NCBI GenBank assembly: GCA_030615475.1
Contig: JAUWZF010000083.1
Location: 1 to 5,714 of the forward strand
From: Dehalococcoidales bacterium
GTDB taxonomy: Bacteria > Chloroflexota > Dehalococcoidia > Dehalococcoidales > RBG-16-60-22
Length of the DNA stretch: 5,714 nt
Direction: 5' to 3'
Shown here: positions 1 to 4,899 of the stretch, piece by piece
How positions within the stretch are numbered: the stretch's first letter is position 1
Layout of the letters: each line of letters starts with the position of its first letter
Notes under the pieces: generated by a model
What the model was told of the DNA's origin: nothing
The model's input: the letters and a program-made list of their open reading frames with translations, nothing else
Databases searched by the model: none
Translations under genes and position numbers: made by a program

Positions 1-201
1 CCGGTGGTAATCGTGGGCAAGCCCGCGAAAACTATCGCCGAACACGTAAGCAAAAGAGACGTTGACCTTATTATTATGGCCACTCACGGGTTCTCCGGGA
101 TTCACCGCTGGGTGAGGGGAAGCGTGGCGGATGAGATTCTCCACGCCGCGCGGGTACCGGTTTTTCTCGTAAGACCTCAGGACAGGCCGCCGGATAAATA
201 A
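1..201 (+). CDS. Universal stress protein (UspA family), C-terminal part
   Basis: This is the last 66 codons of a universal stress protein whose start lies left of the window, so the reading frame is open from base 1. The visible part ends with the family's nucleotide-binding signature: ATHG, nine residues, then GS (ATHGFSGIHRWVRGS), followed by the usual helix and final strand (VADEILHAARVPVFLVRP). That is the G-2x-G-9x-G(S/T) motif with alanine at the first glycine, a common variant, so an ATP-binding type of Usp is likely. Usp proteins are cytoplasmic Rossmann-like proteins linked to survival under starvation or stress; the specific role here cannot be read. It could be a single-domain Usp or the second half of a tandem one. 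It runs toward the convergent CBS gene, with 77 bases between them. Confidence 0.88.
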   Translation, partial: PVVIVGKPAKTIAEHVSKRDVDLIIMATHGFSGIHRWVRGSVADEILHAARVPVFLVRPQDRPPDK

Positions 202-202
202 A

Positions 203-258
203 GCCCACCAGCAGCGGCCTTACATGCAAAGGTTGTTGGCATGGTTACGCTGGCGGGC
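203..258. terminator. Nested inverted repeat between convergent genes, possible bidirectional terminator
   Basis: GCCCACCAGC at 203-212 pairs with GCTGGCGGGC at 249-258 (9 of 10 pairs, one A-C mismatch). An inner stem, CATGC at 223-227 with GCATG at 239-243, sits inside the loop. The structure starts two bases after the usp stop codon and ends 20 bases before the CBS stop codon, where a shared terminator would be expected. There is no T-run after either arm, so it is not a textbook intrinsic terminator; it could instead be an RNA-stabilising 3' structure. Confidence 0.35.
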
Positions 259-278
259 GTATCGGCCAAATCCGAGAC

Positions 279-716
279 CTAAACGTAGCCTCCGGCGATG
301 TAGTCGTTCAAATAGCGGACCTGGGTGTGACACTCGGTAAGCCGTTCCTCAATAACGTCCCTTATGGATAGTATGCCGATAACTCTGGGCCCGACCATTA
401 CCGGAAGATGCCTGACACCCTTTTCGGTCATTATCTTTACTGTATTCTCAAGTTCATCTTCCGGGACTCCCACGATAACATCCTTGGTCATCAGTTCTCT
501 AACCCTGGCATTGGTAACGTCTTTGCTGCGCTGATGTAGGCCGTTTAGTATGTCTCTTTCGGAGATGATTCCCACCAGCTTGCCACCGGCTTCACATACC
601 GGCAGGGCACCTATTTTATAATTAACAAGTTTATCTATGGCCTGCGTGACGGTATCGTTAGGGCCCACCGTGATAATTTCCCGTCCATTAATCCTGGTGA
701 TGTCCTTTATCTTCAT
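279..716 (-). CDS. Tandem CBS-domain protein
   Basis: This 145-residue cytoplasmic protein consists of two CBS domains and little else. CBS1 spans about residues 5-62 (GALPVCEAGGKLVGIISERDIL) and CBS2 about 74-128 (RHLPVMVGPRVIGILSIRDVI). The tail LNDYIAGGY is typical of stand-alone CBS pairs. Such pairs form a Bateman module that binds adenine nucleotides and acts as an energy or redox sensor; the partner is unknown here. I start at the ATG at 716 (MKIKDI) because GGGAGTGAAGGG lies just upstream. An in-frame ATG at 737 adds seven residues but has no ribosome-binding site. The gene is convergent with usp and divergent from the HesB-like gene. Family assignment is firm; biological role is not. 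Confidence 0.9.
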   Translation of the reverse strand: MKIKDITRINGREIITVGPNDTVTQAIDKLVNYKIGALPVCEAGGKLVGIISERDILNGLHQRSKDVTNARVRELMTKDVIVGVPEDELENTVKIMTEKGVRHLPVMVGPRVIGILSIRDVIEERLTECHTQVRYLNDYIAGGYV

Positions 717-752
717 AATACCCTTCACTCCCTTCATTCCATATATAACCAG

Positions 753-780
753 TTTACTAAATTTATCATGATTTTACTAA
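753..780. repeat. Direct repeat pair TTTACTAA bracketing a palindrome, upstream of the CBS gene
   Basis: TTTACTAA occurs at 753-760 and again at 773-780, exactly 20 bases (about two helical turns) apart. The palindrome ATCATGAT (765-772) lies between them and abuts the second copy. The position, 37-64 bases upstream of the CBS start codon, suits an operator or activator site for that gene. No convincing -35/-10 pair was found there, although TATATA-like stretches occur nearer the start. The site is in AT-rich DNA, so chance is possible. Confidence 0.3.
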
Positions 781-831
781 CATAACGCGGGGATTGTATG
801 TGACTTTTGTATCATGTAGTAATTTGTAAAC

Positions 832-852
832 CCATACTTAAGTCATGTATGG
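832..852. repeat. Inverted repeat CCATAC-9-GTATGG
   Basis: CCATAC at 832-837 and GTATGG at 847-852 are perfect inverted copies separated by nine bases, a spacing usual for dimeric helix-turn-helix binding sites. It lies in the divergent control region, just upstream of the predicted -35 box of the HesB-like gene. The regulator is unknown. Confidence 0.3.
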
Positions 853-856
853 CGAG

Positions 857-884
857 TTGAAACCCCCTGACCATATATTACTAT
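857..884 (+). promoter_or_regulatory. Predicted sigma-70-type promoter for the HesB-like gene
   Basis: The -35 box TTGAAA (857-862) is followed after 16 bases by the -10 box TACTAT (879-884), in the only gap available to drive the gene at 971. The predicted start of transcription is near 891, giving a leader of about 80 bases. The -10 is imperfect (4 of 6 consensus) and the region is AT-rich, so alternatives such as TATATA at 882-887 are possible. Confidence 0.4.
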
Positions 885-890
885 ATACCT

Positions 891-908
891 TATGACCAAT
901 GGGTCATA
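891..908. promoter_or_regulatory. Inverted repeat TATGACC-4-GGTCATA, candidate operator
   Basis: TATGACC (891-897) and GGTCATA (902-908) form a perfect 7-base dyad around AATG. It sits at the predicted transcription start of the HesB-like gene, a classic repressor position. A third TGACC half-site lies at 868-872, 25 bases upstream of the one at 893-897, between the -35 and -10 boxes. The binding protein is not identified. Confidence 0.4.
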
Positions 909-970
909 TACAGAATCGACTTTATGGATTAAAATTAAAGTGCAGGGAATTTGCGTAGCAGGGTAGTGCC

Positions 971-1306
971 GTGATATACGTGACTAAAGAAGCAAAACAG
1001 GAGTTGAAAAACATACTTCCCACTGGCAAAGGTACGCCGGAAGCATATCTGCGCATTATGGATAGAGGTCAGGGTAAGCTGGAATTAGACACCGACATGA
1101 TGAGGCCCGATGACCAGGTAGTGGAATATGATGGTGTTGTGTTATTAATCGCAGAACCCAGGTTTGCCTCTGATAACGATAATGTTTCGCTGGACGCGTA
1201 TGAAACGTCCGACGGACATAGACTCGTTATCAGCGAGGAGATTGTAAATCAATCATCCAGGACCGTGATAGTCAACTGGATACCTTTACCGCAACCTACA
1301 TATTGA
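971..1306 (+). CDS. HesB/IscA-like (A-type fold) protein without cysteines
   Basis: This 111-residue protein resembles the Fe-S biogenesis HesB/IscA fold: the opening strand-helix MIYVTKEAKQELKNIL, a glycine-rich turn around residues 32-36, a strand reading VVEYDGVVLLIAEP and a closing DGHRLVIS. True A-type carriers ligate a cluster through three cysteines (one internal plus a C-terminal C-G-C). This protein has none, so it probably does not carry a cluster in that way; I infer a divergent structural or regulatory relative. The GTG start is supported by AGGG at 960-963, seven bases upstream. It is divergent from the CBS gene and likely monocistronic. The family call rests on remembered pattern similarity and is moderate; a conserved protein of unknown function is the alternative. 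Confidence 0.65.
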   Translation: MIYVTKEAKQELKNILPTGKGTPEAYLRIMDRGQGKLELDTDMMRPDDQVVEYDGVVLLIAEPRFASDNDNVSLDAYETSDGHRLVISEEIVNQSSRTVIVNWIPLPQPTY

Positions 1307-1364
1307 GCGGAAACCGTATTTCGCACGCAGCCAGATACTCTAGATGACAATGCTCTATATCACG

Positions 1365-1385
1365 TCAAGCTATCCTCAAACCTCA
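1365..1385. repeat. Direct repeat, copy 1 of 2 (21 bases)
   Basis: The 21 bases here match 1751-1771 at 20 positions; the only difference is A at 1372 against G at 1758. The shared core is TCCTCAAACCTCA preceded by TCAAGCT and one variable base. Flanking sequence is unrelated on both sides. The two copies bracket the small membrane-protein gene, 386 bases apart. Confidence 0.75.
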
Positions 1386-1394
1386 CTGACCTGT

Positions 1395-1429
1395 TACAAC
1401 TGGTTGTATTACCTGTGATTGGGTATAAT
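1395..1429 (+). promoter_or_regulatory. Predicted promoter with overlapping palindrome for the small membrane protein
   Basis: A perfect -10 box TATAAT lies at 1424-1429, about 40 bases before the gene. At the expected -35 position there is no good hexamer. Instead the palindrome TACAAC-TG-GTTGTA (1395-1408) covers it. This suggests a promoter that needs an activator bound at the palindrome, or one controlled by a repressor there. The predicted transcript start is near 1436. Confidence 0.45.
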
Positions 1430-1467
1430 AACTGTACACCAAAGGAAAGAAAAACAGGTGAATGAGT

Positions 1468-1743
1468 ATGGATTGGTTACTGTGGGTCATTAGAGCCGTA
1501 CTAATTGTAGTAGGAATAATACTGGCAATAATAATCTGGAAAGGGAAAAAGGAAAGAAGGTATCAAGAGTACTCCCTTAGGTTTTTTACAATAGGAATCA
1601 CCGCCTTTGTTCTGGGGATTATTCTCCTGGTGGTATCTTTTACAACAGACCTGTCATATTTCTATAGTTTGTATCTTATGGCTGCTGGGGCAATAGGTAT
1701 CATAATTGGTTGGGTTGTTCGGATTAAATGGGACAAGAACTGA
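1468..1743 (+). CDS. Small three-helix membrane protein, function unknown
   Basis: This 91-residue hydrophobic protein has three predicted membrane helices at about residues 4-24, 39-58 and 65-85. The basic loop KGKKERRYQ between helices 1 and 2 and the RIKWDKN tail predict an outside N-terminus and an inside C-terminus by the positive-inside rule. No catalytic or metal-binding motif is visible and there is no cysteine. I choose the ATG at 1468 because AGGTGA (1456-1461) is six bases upstream; the ATG at 1462 directly abuts that site and would add only two residues. It ends in tandem stops TGA TAA. It is flanked by the two 21-base repeats and converges on tRNA-Sec. I do not recognise the family. 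Confidence 0.75.
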   Translation: MDWLLWVIRAVLIVVGIILAIIIWKGKKERRYQEYSLRFFTIGITAFVLGIILLVVSFTTDLSYFYSLYLMAAGAIGIIIGWVVRIKWDKN

Positions 1744-1750
1744 TAATGGC

Positions 1751-1771
1751 TCAAGCTGTCCTCAAACCTCA
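1751..1771. repeat. Direct repeat, copy 2 of 2 (21 bases)
   Basis: This is the second copy of the repeat at 1365-1385, with one mismatch. It lies eight bases after the stop codon of the small membrane protein and 30 bases past the 3' end of the oppositely oriented tRNA-Sec, so it is noncoding. Confidence 0.75.
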
Positions 1772-1801
1772 AATGTAGAAGTCTTCTTATTAGGCAATCA
1801 C

Positions 1802-1898
1802 TGGCGGGAGCGCATGGGAGTCGAACCCACCGAAGACATCATAAATGCCCCCCAACGGATTTGAAGTCCGCGAAGCCCACCGGGACTCATCCGCTCCC
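1802..1898 (-). tRNA. selC: tRNA-Sec (anticodon UCA)
   Basis: Read on the minus strand, this 97-nucleotide RNA folds as a bacterial selenocysteine tRNA. The acceptor strand GGGAGCGG (1898-1891) faces GCGCTCCC (1813-1806). The D-stem has six pairs (1888-1883 with 1878-1873) and a four-base loop CGGT. The anticodon stem GCGGA/TCCGT encloses CTTCAAA, with anticodon TCA at 1864-1862. A long variable arm (about 1853-1832) follows, then a 5-pair T-stem with loop TTCGACT, discriminator G and an encoded CCA. The long acceptor, 6-pair D-stem and UCA anticodon exclude tRNA-Ser. It inserts selenocysteine at UGA codons with SelA, SelB and SelD, none of which is in the window. One oddity is that the eighth acceptor pair is G-G (1891/1813). 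It lies 63 bases downstream of tatC in the same direction. Confidence 0.96.
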
Positions 1899-1917
1899 TC
1901 AATCTGGATAAGTATAT

Positions 1918-1945
1918 ATTATATTACCTCATTTGTTAGTATCAA
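1918..1945 (-). promoter_or_regulatory. Predicted promoter of tRNA-Sec
   Basis: On the minus strand, TTGATA (1945-1940) is followed after 16 bases by a perfect TATAAT (1923-1918). The predicted start near 1911 leaves a leader of about 13 bases before the tRNA 5' end at 1898. This suggests that tRNA-Sec is transcribed independently of the tat genes. Confidence 0.6.
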
Positions 1946-1961
1946 GGCCTGCCGGCCGGCG

Positions 1962-2705
1962 TCATTCTTCCGGCATTTCTTGAACCACCTCGGCTTTTTT
2001 ACGGTACACCAACTTCGCCAGCCAGATGCTCAGCTCGTACAGCACAACCAGCGGCACGGCCACCAGGCTCTGGTTGATGGGGTCGAAGGTGGGGGTGATG
2101 ATGGCGGCGAGGACGAAGGCGACGATAATGGCCACCTTGCGTTTAGAGGCGAGCCACTCCGGCTTGACGATGCCCATCCGCGCCAGAAAGGTCGTCACCA
2201 CCGGCAGTTCGAAGACCAGCCCGATGGCTATCAGCAGCCGGGTAATGATGGAAATGTAGTTGCCGATTTTTATCATGGGGGAGGCGATATCGCTGCCGAA
2301 AGTGTACAGGAATCCGATGGCCGGCGGAATCAGGATAAAGTAAGCGAAGACGACACCCCCCAGGAACATCAGCGCAATCCAGGGCAGTATGAGGTATATG
2401 TATCTCTCCTCTTTCCTGGTAAGCGCCGGTTTTATAAACAGGATTGCCTGTATGGTCAGGTAGGGCATGGCGATGATAAGGCCGCCGGCGAGACATACCC
2501 TCATGATGGTGCCTATCATCTCCGTCAGTTCGATGAAGATGAGATTGATATCCCCCGCCGGTCGAATCAGGATGTAGAATATCCACTTCCAGAACACGAA
2601 TGAGATAGCTGCCGCCACGGCTACGGAAATGACGCTCCGGATGAGACGCTTGCGAAGTTCCTGGAAGTGCCCGAGGAGAGTGAGCTTCTGTTCGCGTTCG
2701 GTCAT
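1962..2705 (-). CDS. tatC: Sec-independent protein translocase TatC
   Basis: TatC is the polytopic core of the twin-arginine translocase; it recognises RR signal peptides and recruits TatB and TatA to move folded proteins across the cytoplasmic membrane. The 247-residue protein has the usual length and landmarks: cytoplasmic N-terminal HFQELRKRL (13-21), RKEERY (97-102) in the first cytoplasmic loop, FELPVV (165-170), and ITPTFDPINQ (203-212) before the last helix. Six membrane segments fall at about 22-46, 66-92, 104-132, 150-172, 190-206 and 213-234. The ATG overlaps the tatB-like stop (ATGA, 2705-2702) and no Shine-Dalgarno site precedes it, so translation is probably coupled. tRNA-Sec follows. 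Identification is firm. Confidence 0.97.
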   Translation of the reverse strand: MTEREQKLTLLGHFQELRKRLIRSVISVAVAAAISFVFWKWIFYILIRPAGDINLIFIELTEMIGTIMRVCLAGGLIIAMPYLTIQAILFIKPALTRKEERYIYLILPWIALMFLGGVVFAYFILIPPAIGFLYTFGSDIASPMIKIGNYISIITRLLIAIGLVFELPVVTTFLARMGIVKPEWLASKRKVAIIVAFVLAAIITPTFDPINQSLVAVPLVVLYELSIWLAKLVYRKKAEVVQEMPEE

Positions 2706-3019
2706 TTCGTCAGGTGTGCCTCTCCCGATTTGGTAGGCTGGTTGTCCTCGCCCCCGGTTTCCGCTTGGTCTGTCGGGGGTGGCGCTTTTTCGCTTTCAGG
2801 GTTACTCTCTTTACTTGGCTGGGATTTGGGTGGTTCCTTCTCGGTTGCCTCTATCTCTCTGGTAACCGCCGTGGTCAGGTCGGTACTGTATTTTCTGATG
2901 GCACGTACCGTCTTCCCCAGCGTCCTGGCGAAACCTGTCAACTTGCTGGGACCCAGAATTATCAGTGCTAAAATGATAATGAGTAGTATCTCCCATGTAC
3001 CTATGCCGAGAAATCCCAT
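2702..3019 (-). CDS. tatB: TatA/TatB-family translocase subunit, TatB-like
   Basis: This 105-residue single-span protein has a short N-terminus, a membrane helix at about residues 8-22 that contains the family's glutamate (E10), the hinge LGPSKL (22-27) and an amphipathic helix at about 28-57. It ends in a long acidic, proline- and serine-rich tail (60-105). The LGP hinge and the longer tail favour TatB, which with TatC forms the signal-peptide receptor, over pore-forming TatA, which usually has FG before KLP. In many Gram-positive-type and Chloroflexi-like bacteria the distinction is blurred, so a second TatA is the alternative. AGGTGAGGG lies directly before the ATG. It overlaps tatC by four bases and follows tatA by 88 bases. 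Confidence 0.88.
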   Translation of the reverse strand: MGFLGIGTWEILLIIILALIILGPSKLTGFARTLGKTVRAIRKYSTDLTTAVTREIEATEKEPPKSQPSKESNPESEKAPPPTDQAETGGEDNQPTKSGEAHLTK

Positions 3020-3041
3020 CCCTCACCTTTTATCGCGTTAC

Positions 3042-3065
3042 CTTTACCCGTAAGCGCCGGTAAAG
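3042..3065. repeat. Hairpin between tatA and tatB-like genes
   Basis: CTTTACC (3042-3048) and GGTAAAG (3059-3065) can form a 7-pair stem with a 10-base loop in the 88-base gap. It may stabilise the upstream tatA message or partly attenuate transcription, consistent with TatA being needed in excess over TatB and TatC. There is no T-run, so full termination is unlikely. A short 10-base tandem (GGCGTTGTT at 3069-3077 and 3079-3087) lies next to it. Confidence 0.35.
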
Positions 3066-3107
3066 ATAGGCGTTGTTTGGCGTTGTTCTTGCGGAGTGAT
3101 TATAGAC

Positions 3108-3320
3108 TTAGCTCTTGGTAGCTTTCTCACTGTCAGTCTTCTCTGACTTGGCGGCGGCTGTTTCCTTTTCTTCCTCATCCTCGCCGGCCTGGCCTTTCTT
3201 GAAAGAGCGTATTCCCTTGCCGATGGCGTTACCGACCTGTGGCAGTTTCCCCACGCCGAAGACGATGAGGATTATAACCAGGATGAGGGCTATCTCCCAC
3301 GGCCCCATTTTAAATGGCAT
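3108..3320 (-). CDS. tatA: Sec-independent protein translocase TatA
   Basis: TatA polymerises at the TatBC receptor to let folded proteins pass. The 70-residue protein has one membrane helix (about 7-22) with the expected polar glutamate E9, the hallmark hinge FGVGKLP (21-27), an amphipathic helix [13 protein letters not shown] (31-43) and a highly charged Lys/Glu tail (46-70). The length is typical. The ATG at 3320 is preceded by a strong AGGAGG eight bases upstream, the best ribosome-binding site in the window, fitting the high level at which TatA is normally made. It is the first gene of a tat operon with its own predicted promoter. Its likely cargo, given the neighbours, includes Tat-exported hydrogenase or other metalloenzymes; that is inference. 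Confidence 0.96.
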   Translation of the reverse strand: MPFKMGPWEIALILVIILIVFGVGKLPQVGNAIGKGIRSFKKGQAGEDEEEKETAAAKSEKTDSEKATKS

Positions 3321-3355
3321 CTTGAATTCCTCCTACCCGTGTACTAACCTCTGTA

Positions 3356-3384
3356 ATTATACTAGTGTTCGGCATTCTTGTCTA
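3356..3384 (-). promoter_or_regulatory. Predicted promoter of the tat operon
   Basis: On the minus strand TAGACA (3384-3379) and a perfect TATAAT (3361-3356) are separated by exactly 17 bases, a near-consensus sigma-70 promoter. It lies in the 71-base gap between the protease stop and tatA. The predicted start near 3349 gives a leader of about 29 bases carrying the AGGAGG site. It uncouples tat expression from the hyp operon, although no terminator is visible between them. Confidence 0.65.
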
Positions 3385-3391
3385 TCTGGAG

Positions 3392-3904
3392 TTACGGCAG
3401 CCCCATTTCCTTCAGGACTACTTTAACTATTTCCGGTAATTTTTGTTGAAGCTCAGGGGAGAGTTCAGTACCGAACTCTACTTCCCTGGGCTCGATGCCA
3501 ATGATAACGATTTCCCCCGGCTCGTTGCCCGTCAGGGAGATGAGCTTGAGGTTCTCTACCACCCCCAGCTCGTGGGCCGAGGCAAGGCTGGCTTTTTCCG
3601 CGGCCAGGTCCTCCGGTTTAAAACGGTAAATCGTTCCAGGCTCACCGCCGGCTTTAGCGGCATCGACGATAATCAATTTGTCGCCGGCCCTGGTGTAAGC
3701 GATTAAGTCCGGCGATGTCCCGCCGTCTATTAATTTAACGTCGGGAGGGAGTTCGAGTTGCTGCAACGCCTGTACGGCGTGAATGCCGATGCCTTCGTCT
3801 TTGAGCAGCAGATTGCCGACGCCGATTACCACGATTCTTGGCGTCGACTCCTTTTCGGACTGGTTATCGGGGAATTCTTGTGTCATATCGTTATCAACTA
3901 GCAT
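3392..3904 (-). CDS. [NiFe]-hydrogenase maturation endopeptidase (HycI/HyaD/HybD family)
   Basis: Peptidases of this family remove a short C-terminal extension from the hydrogenase large subunit after nickel insertion, allowing the active site to close. The 170-residue protein shows GVGNLLLKDEGIGIHAVQAL (28-47) with the metal-sensing glutamate E37, DGGTSPDL with D60, and AHELGV with H111; these three match the nickel/cadmium-binding Glu, Asp and His of E. coli HybD. The GIEP motif (136-139) is also typical. The ATG at 3904 overlaps the end of hypE by seven bases, implying coupling; an internal ATG at 3886 would give 164 residues, and neither has a strong ribosome-binding site. The N-terminal 20 residues are acidic and non-conserved. 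The target large subunit is not in the window. Confidence 0.93.
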   Translation of the reverse strand: MLVDNDMTQEFPDNQSEKESTPRIVVIGVGNLLLKDEGIGIHAVQALQQLELPPDVKLIDGGTSPDLIAYTRAGDKLIIVDAAKAGGEPGTIYRFKPEDLAAEKASLASAHELGVVENLKLISLTGNEPGEIVIIGIEPREVEFGTELSPELQQKLPEIVKVVLKEMGLP

Positions 3905-4899
3905 ATTCTCGGCAGCAGCTCGCCGACCGGCATGTCCACGATGCGCGATGCCCCGAGTGTGGTCTTCATGACCACCTGCCCGGGGTGTTCCGCCACCACC
4001 TCCCCGATGATGACCGCTCCGACCCCGTATTTATTTTCTTTCATCGCCGCCAGAACGGCGTCGGCATCCTGTGGGGCCACGGCAGTTACCAGTTTACCCT
4101 CGTTGGCGATATAGAGCGGGTCGAACCCCAGCAGTTCGCAGGCGGCCAGCACCGCTTTGTCCACCGGTATTCTGTCTTCTTCGAGCCTGATGCCGATATT
4201 CGACTGCCCGGCGAAGTCGTTGAGGGTGGTGGCCAGCCCGCCGCGGGTGGGGTCGCGCAGGCAGTGAATATTCTCGGATGCCGCCAGCATGTTCGCCACC
4301 AGCCCGTTCAGGGGGGCGCAGTCGCTGGGCACGGGCGTGTGAAATTTCAGCCCTTCCCGCTGGCTCAGTACGGCGATTCCGTGGTCGCCGATATTGCCGC
4401 TGACGATAATCTTATCTCCGGCTTTCGCATTGGCGGCGGAAATATCGGTTCCTTCCGGCACAGCGCCGACTCCTGCCGTATTGATGAAAATCTTATCGGC
4501 GCTGCCCTGGTCGACCACTTTCGTATCGCCGGTGACGATTTTCACTCCGGCTTCCTCGGAGGCTTCCCTGATAGAAGTCAGTATCTTTTTCAGGTCGGCC
4601 ACGGGCAGGCCTTCTTCGATGATGAAAGACAGGCTGAGGTATAGCGGCCGGGCGCCGCTCATGGAGAGGTCGTTGACCGTACCGCACACGGCCAGCTTAC
4701 CGATATCGCCGCCGGGGAAAAAGATGGGATTGACCGTATAGCTATCGGTGGTGAACGCCAGGCGCCCGCTCAATTCAAAGACGGCCGAATCATCCAGCTT
4801 GTCCAGTATCGGGTTGGCCAGGTCGGATAAAAAACTCTCGATGAGGTCATGGCTGAGCTTGCCGCCGCTGCCGTGCGCCAGCAGAATTTTATCTTCCAT
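3898..4899 (-). CDS. hypE: Carbamoyl-dehydratase HypE, hydrogenase maturation
   Basis: HypE receives a carbamoyl group from HypF on its C-terminal cysteine and dehydrates it with ATP to a thiocyanate, the source of the CN ligands of the [NiFe] site; it then passes cyanide to iron held by HypC-HypD. This 333-residue protein has the normal length and the PurM/AIR-synthase-like two-domain plan: AHGSGGK (8-14), TDSYTVNP and GGDIGKLAVCGTVNDLSMSG (51-82), DPTRGGLATTLND (216-228), ANEGKLV (265-271) and the decisive terminal PRIC with Cys333. It is not SelD, which lacks that tail. I start at the ATG at 4899 because GGAG (4909-4906) is six bases upstream. It overlaps hypD by 11 bases and the protease by seven. 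Confidence 0.97.
   Translation of the reverse strand: MEDKILLAHGSGGKLSHDLIESFLSDLANPILDKLDDSAVFELSGRLAFTTDSYTVNPIFFPGGDIGKLAVCGTVNDLSMSGARPLYLSLSFIIEEGLPVADLKKILTSIREASEEAGVKIVTGDTKVVDQGSADKIFINTAGVGAVPEGTDISAANAKAGDKIIVSGNIGDHGIAVLSQREGLKFHTPVPSDCAPLNGLVANMLAASENIHCLRDPTRGGLATTLNDFAGQSNIGIRLEEDRIPVDKAVLAACELLGFDPLYIANEGKLVTAVAPQDADAVLAAMKENKYGVGAVIIGEVVAEHPGQVVMKTTLGASRIVDMPVGELLPRIC

Noticed and set aside
1777..1787. AGAAG-T-CTTCT dyad as terminator of the small membrane gene or tRNA-Sec
   Set aside because: The single-base spacer leaves at most a three-pair stem once a loop is allowed, and there is no T-run in either direction.
1946..1960. GC palindrome GCCGGCCGGC after the tatC stop as a terminator
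   Set aside because: It has no loop of proper size and no T-run; the following bases form the tRNA-Sec promoter, so I cannot support termination there.
1845..2603. Long plus-strand open frame (252 codons) opposite tatC
   Set aside because: It lies antisense to an unmistakable tatC and over the tRNA-Sec; the product is rich in His, Gln, Asp and Gly with no domain pattern, as expected of a shadow frame.
3838..4644. Long plus-strand open frame (268 codons) opposite hypE
   Set aside because: It is antisense to a full-length, motif-complete hypE and has no recognisable domain or ribosome-binding site; GC-rich shadow frame.
3898..4899. selD (selenophosphate synthetase), suggested by the nearby tRNA-Sec
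   Set aside because: SelD and HypE share the AIR-synthase fold, but the C-terminal PRIC, the N-terminal AHGSGGK and the hypD neighbour identify HypE.
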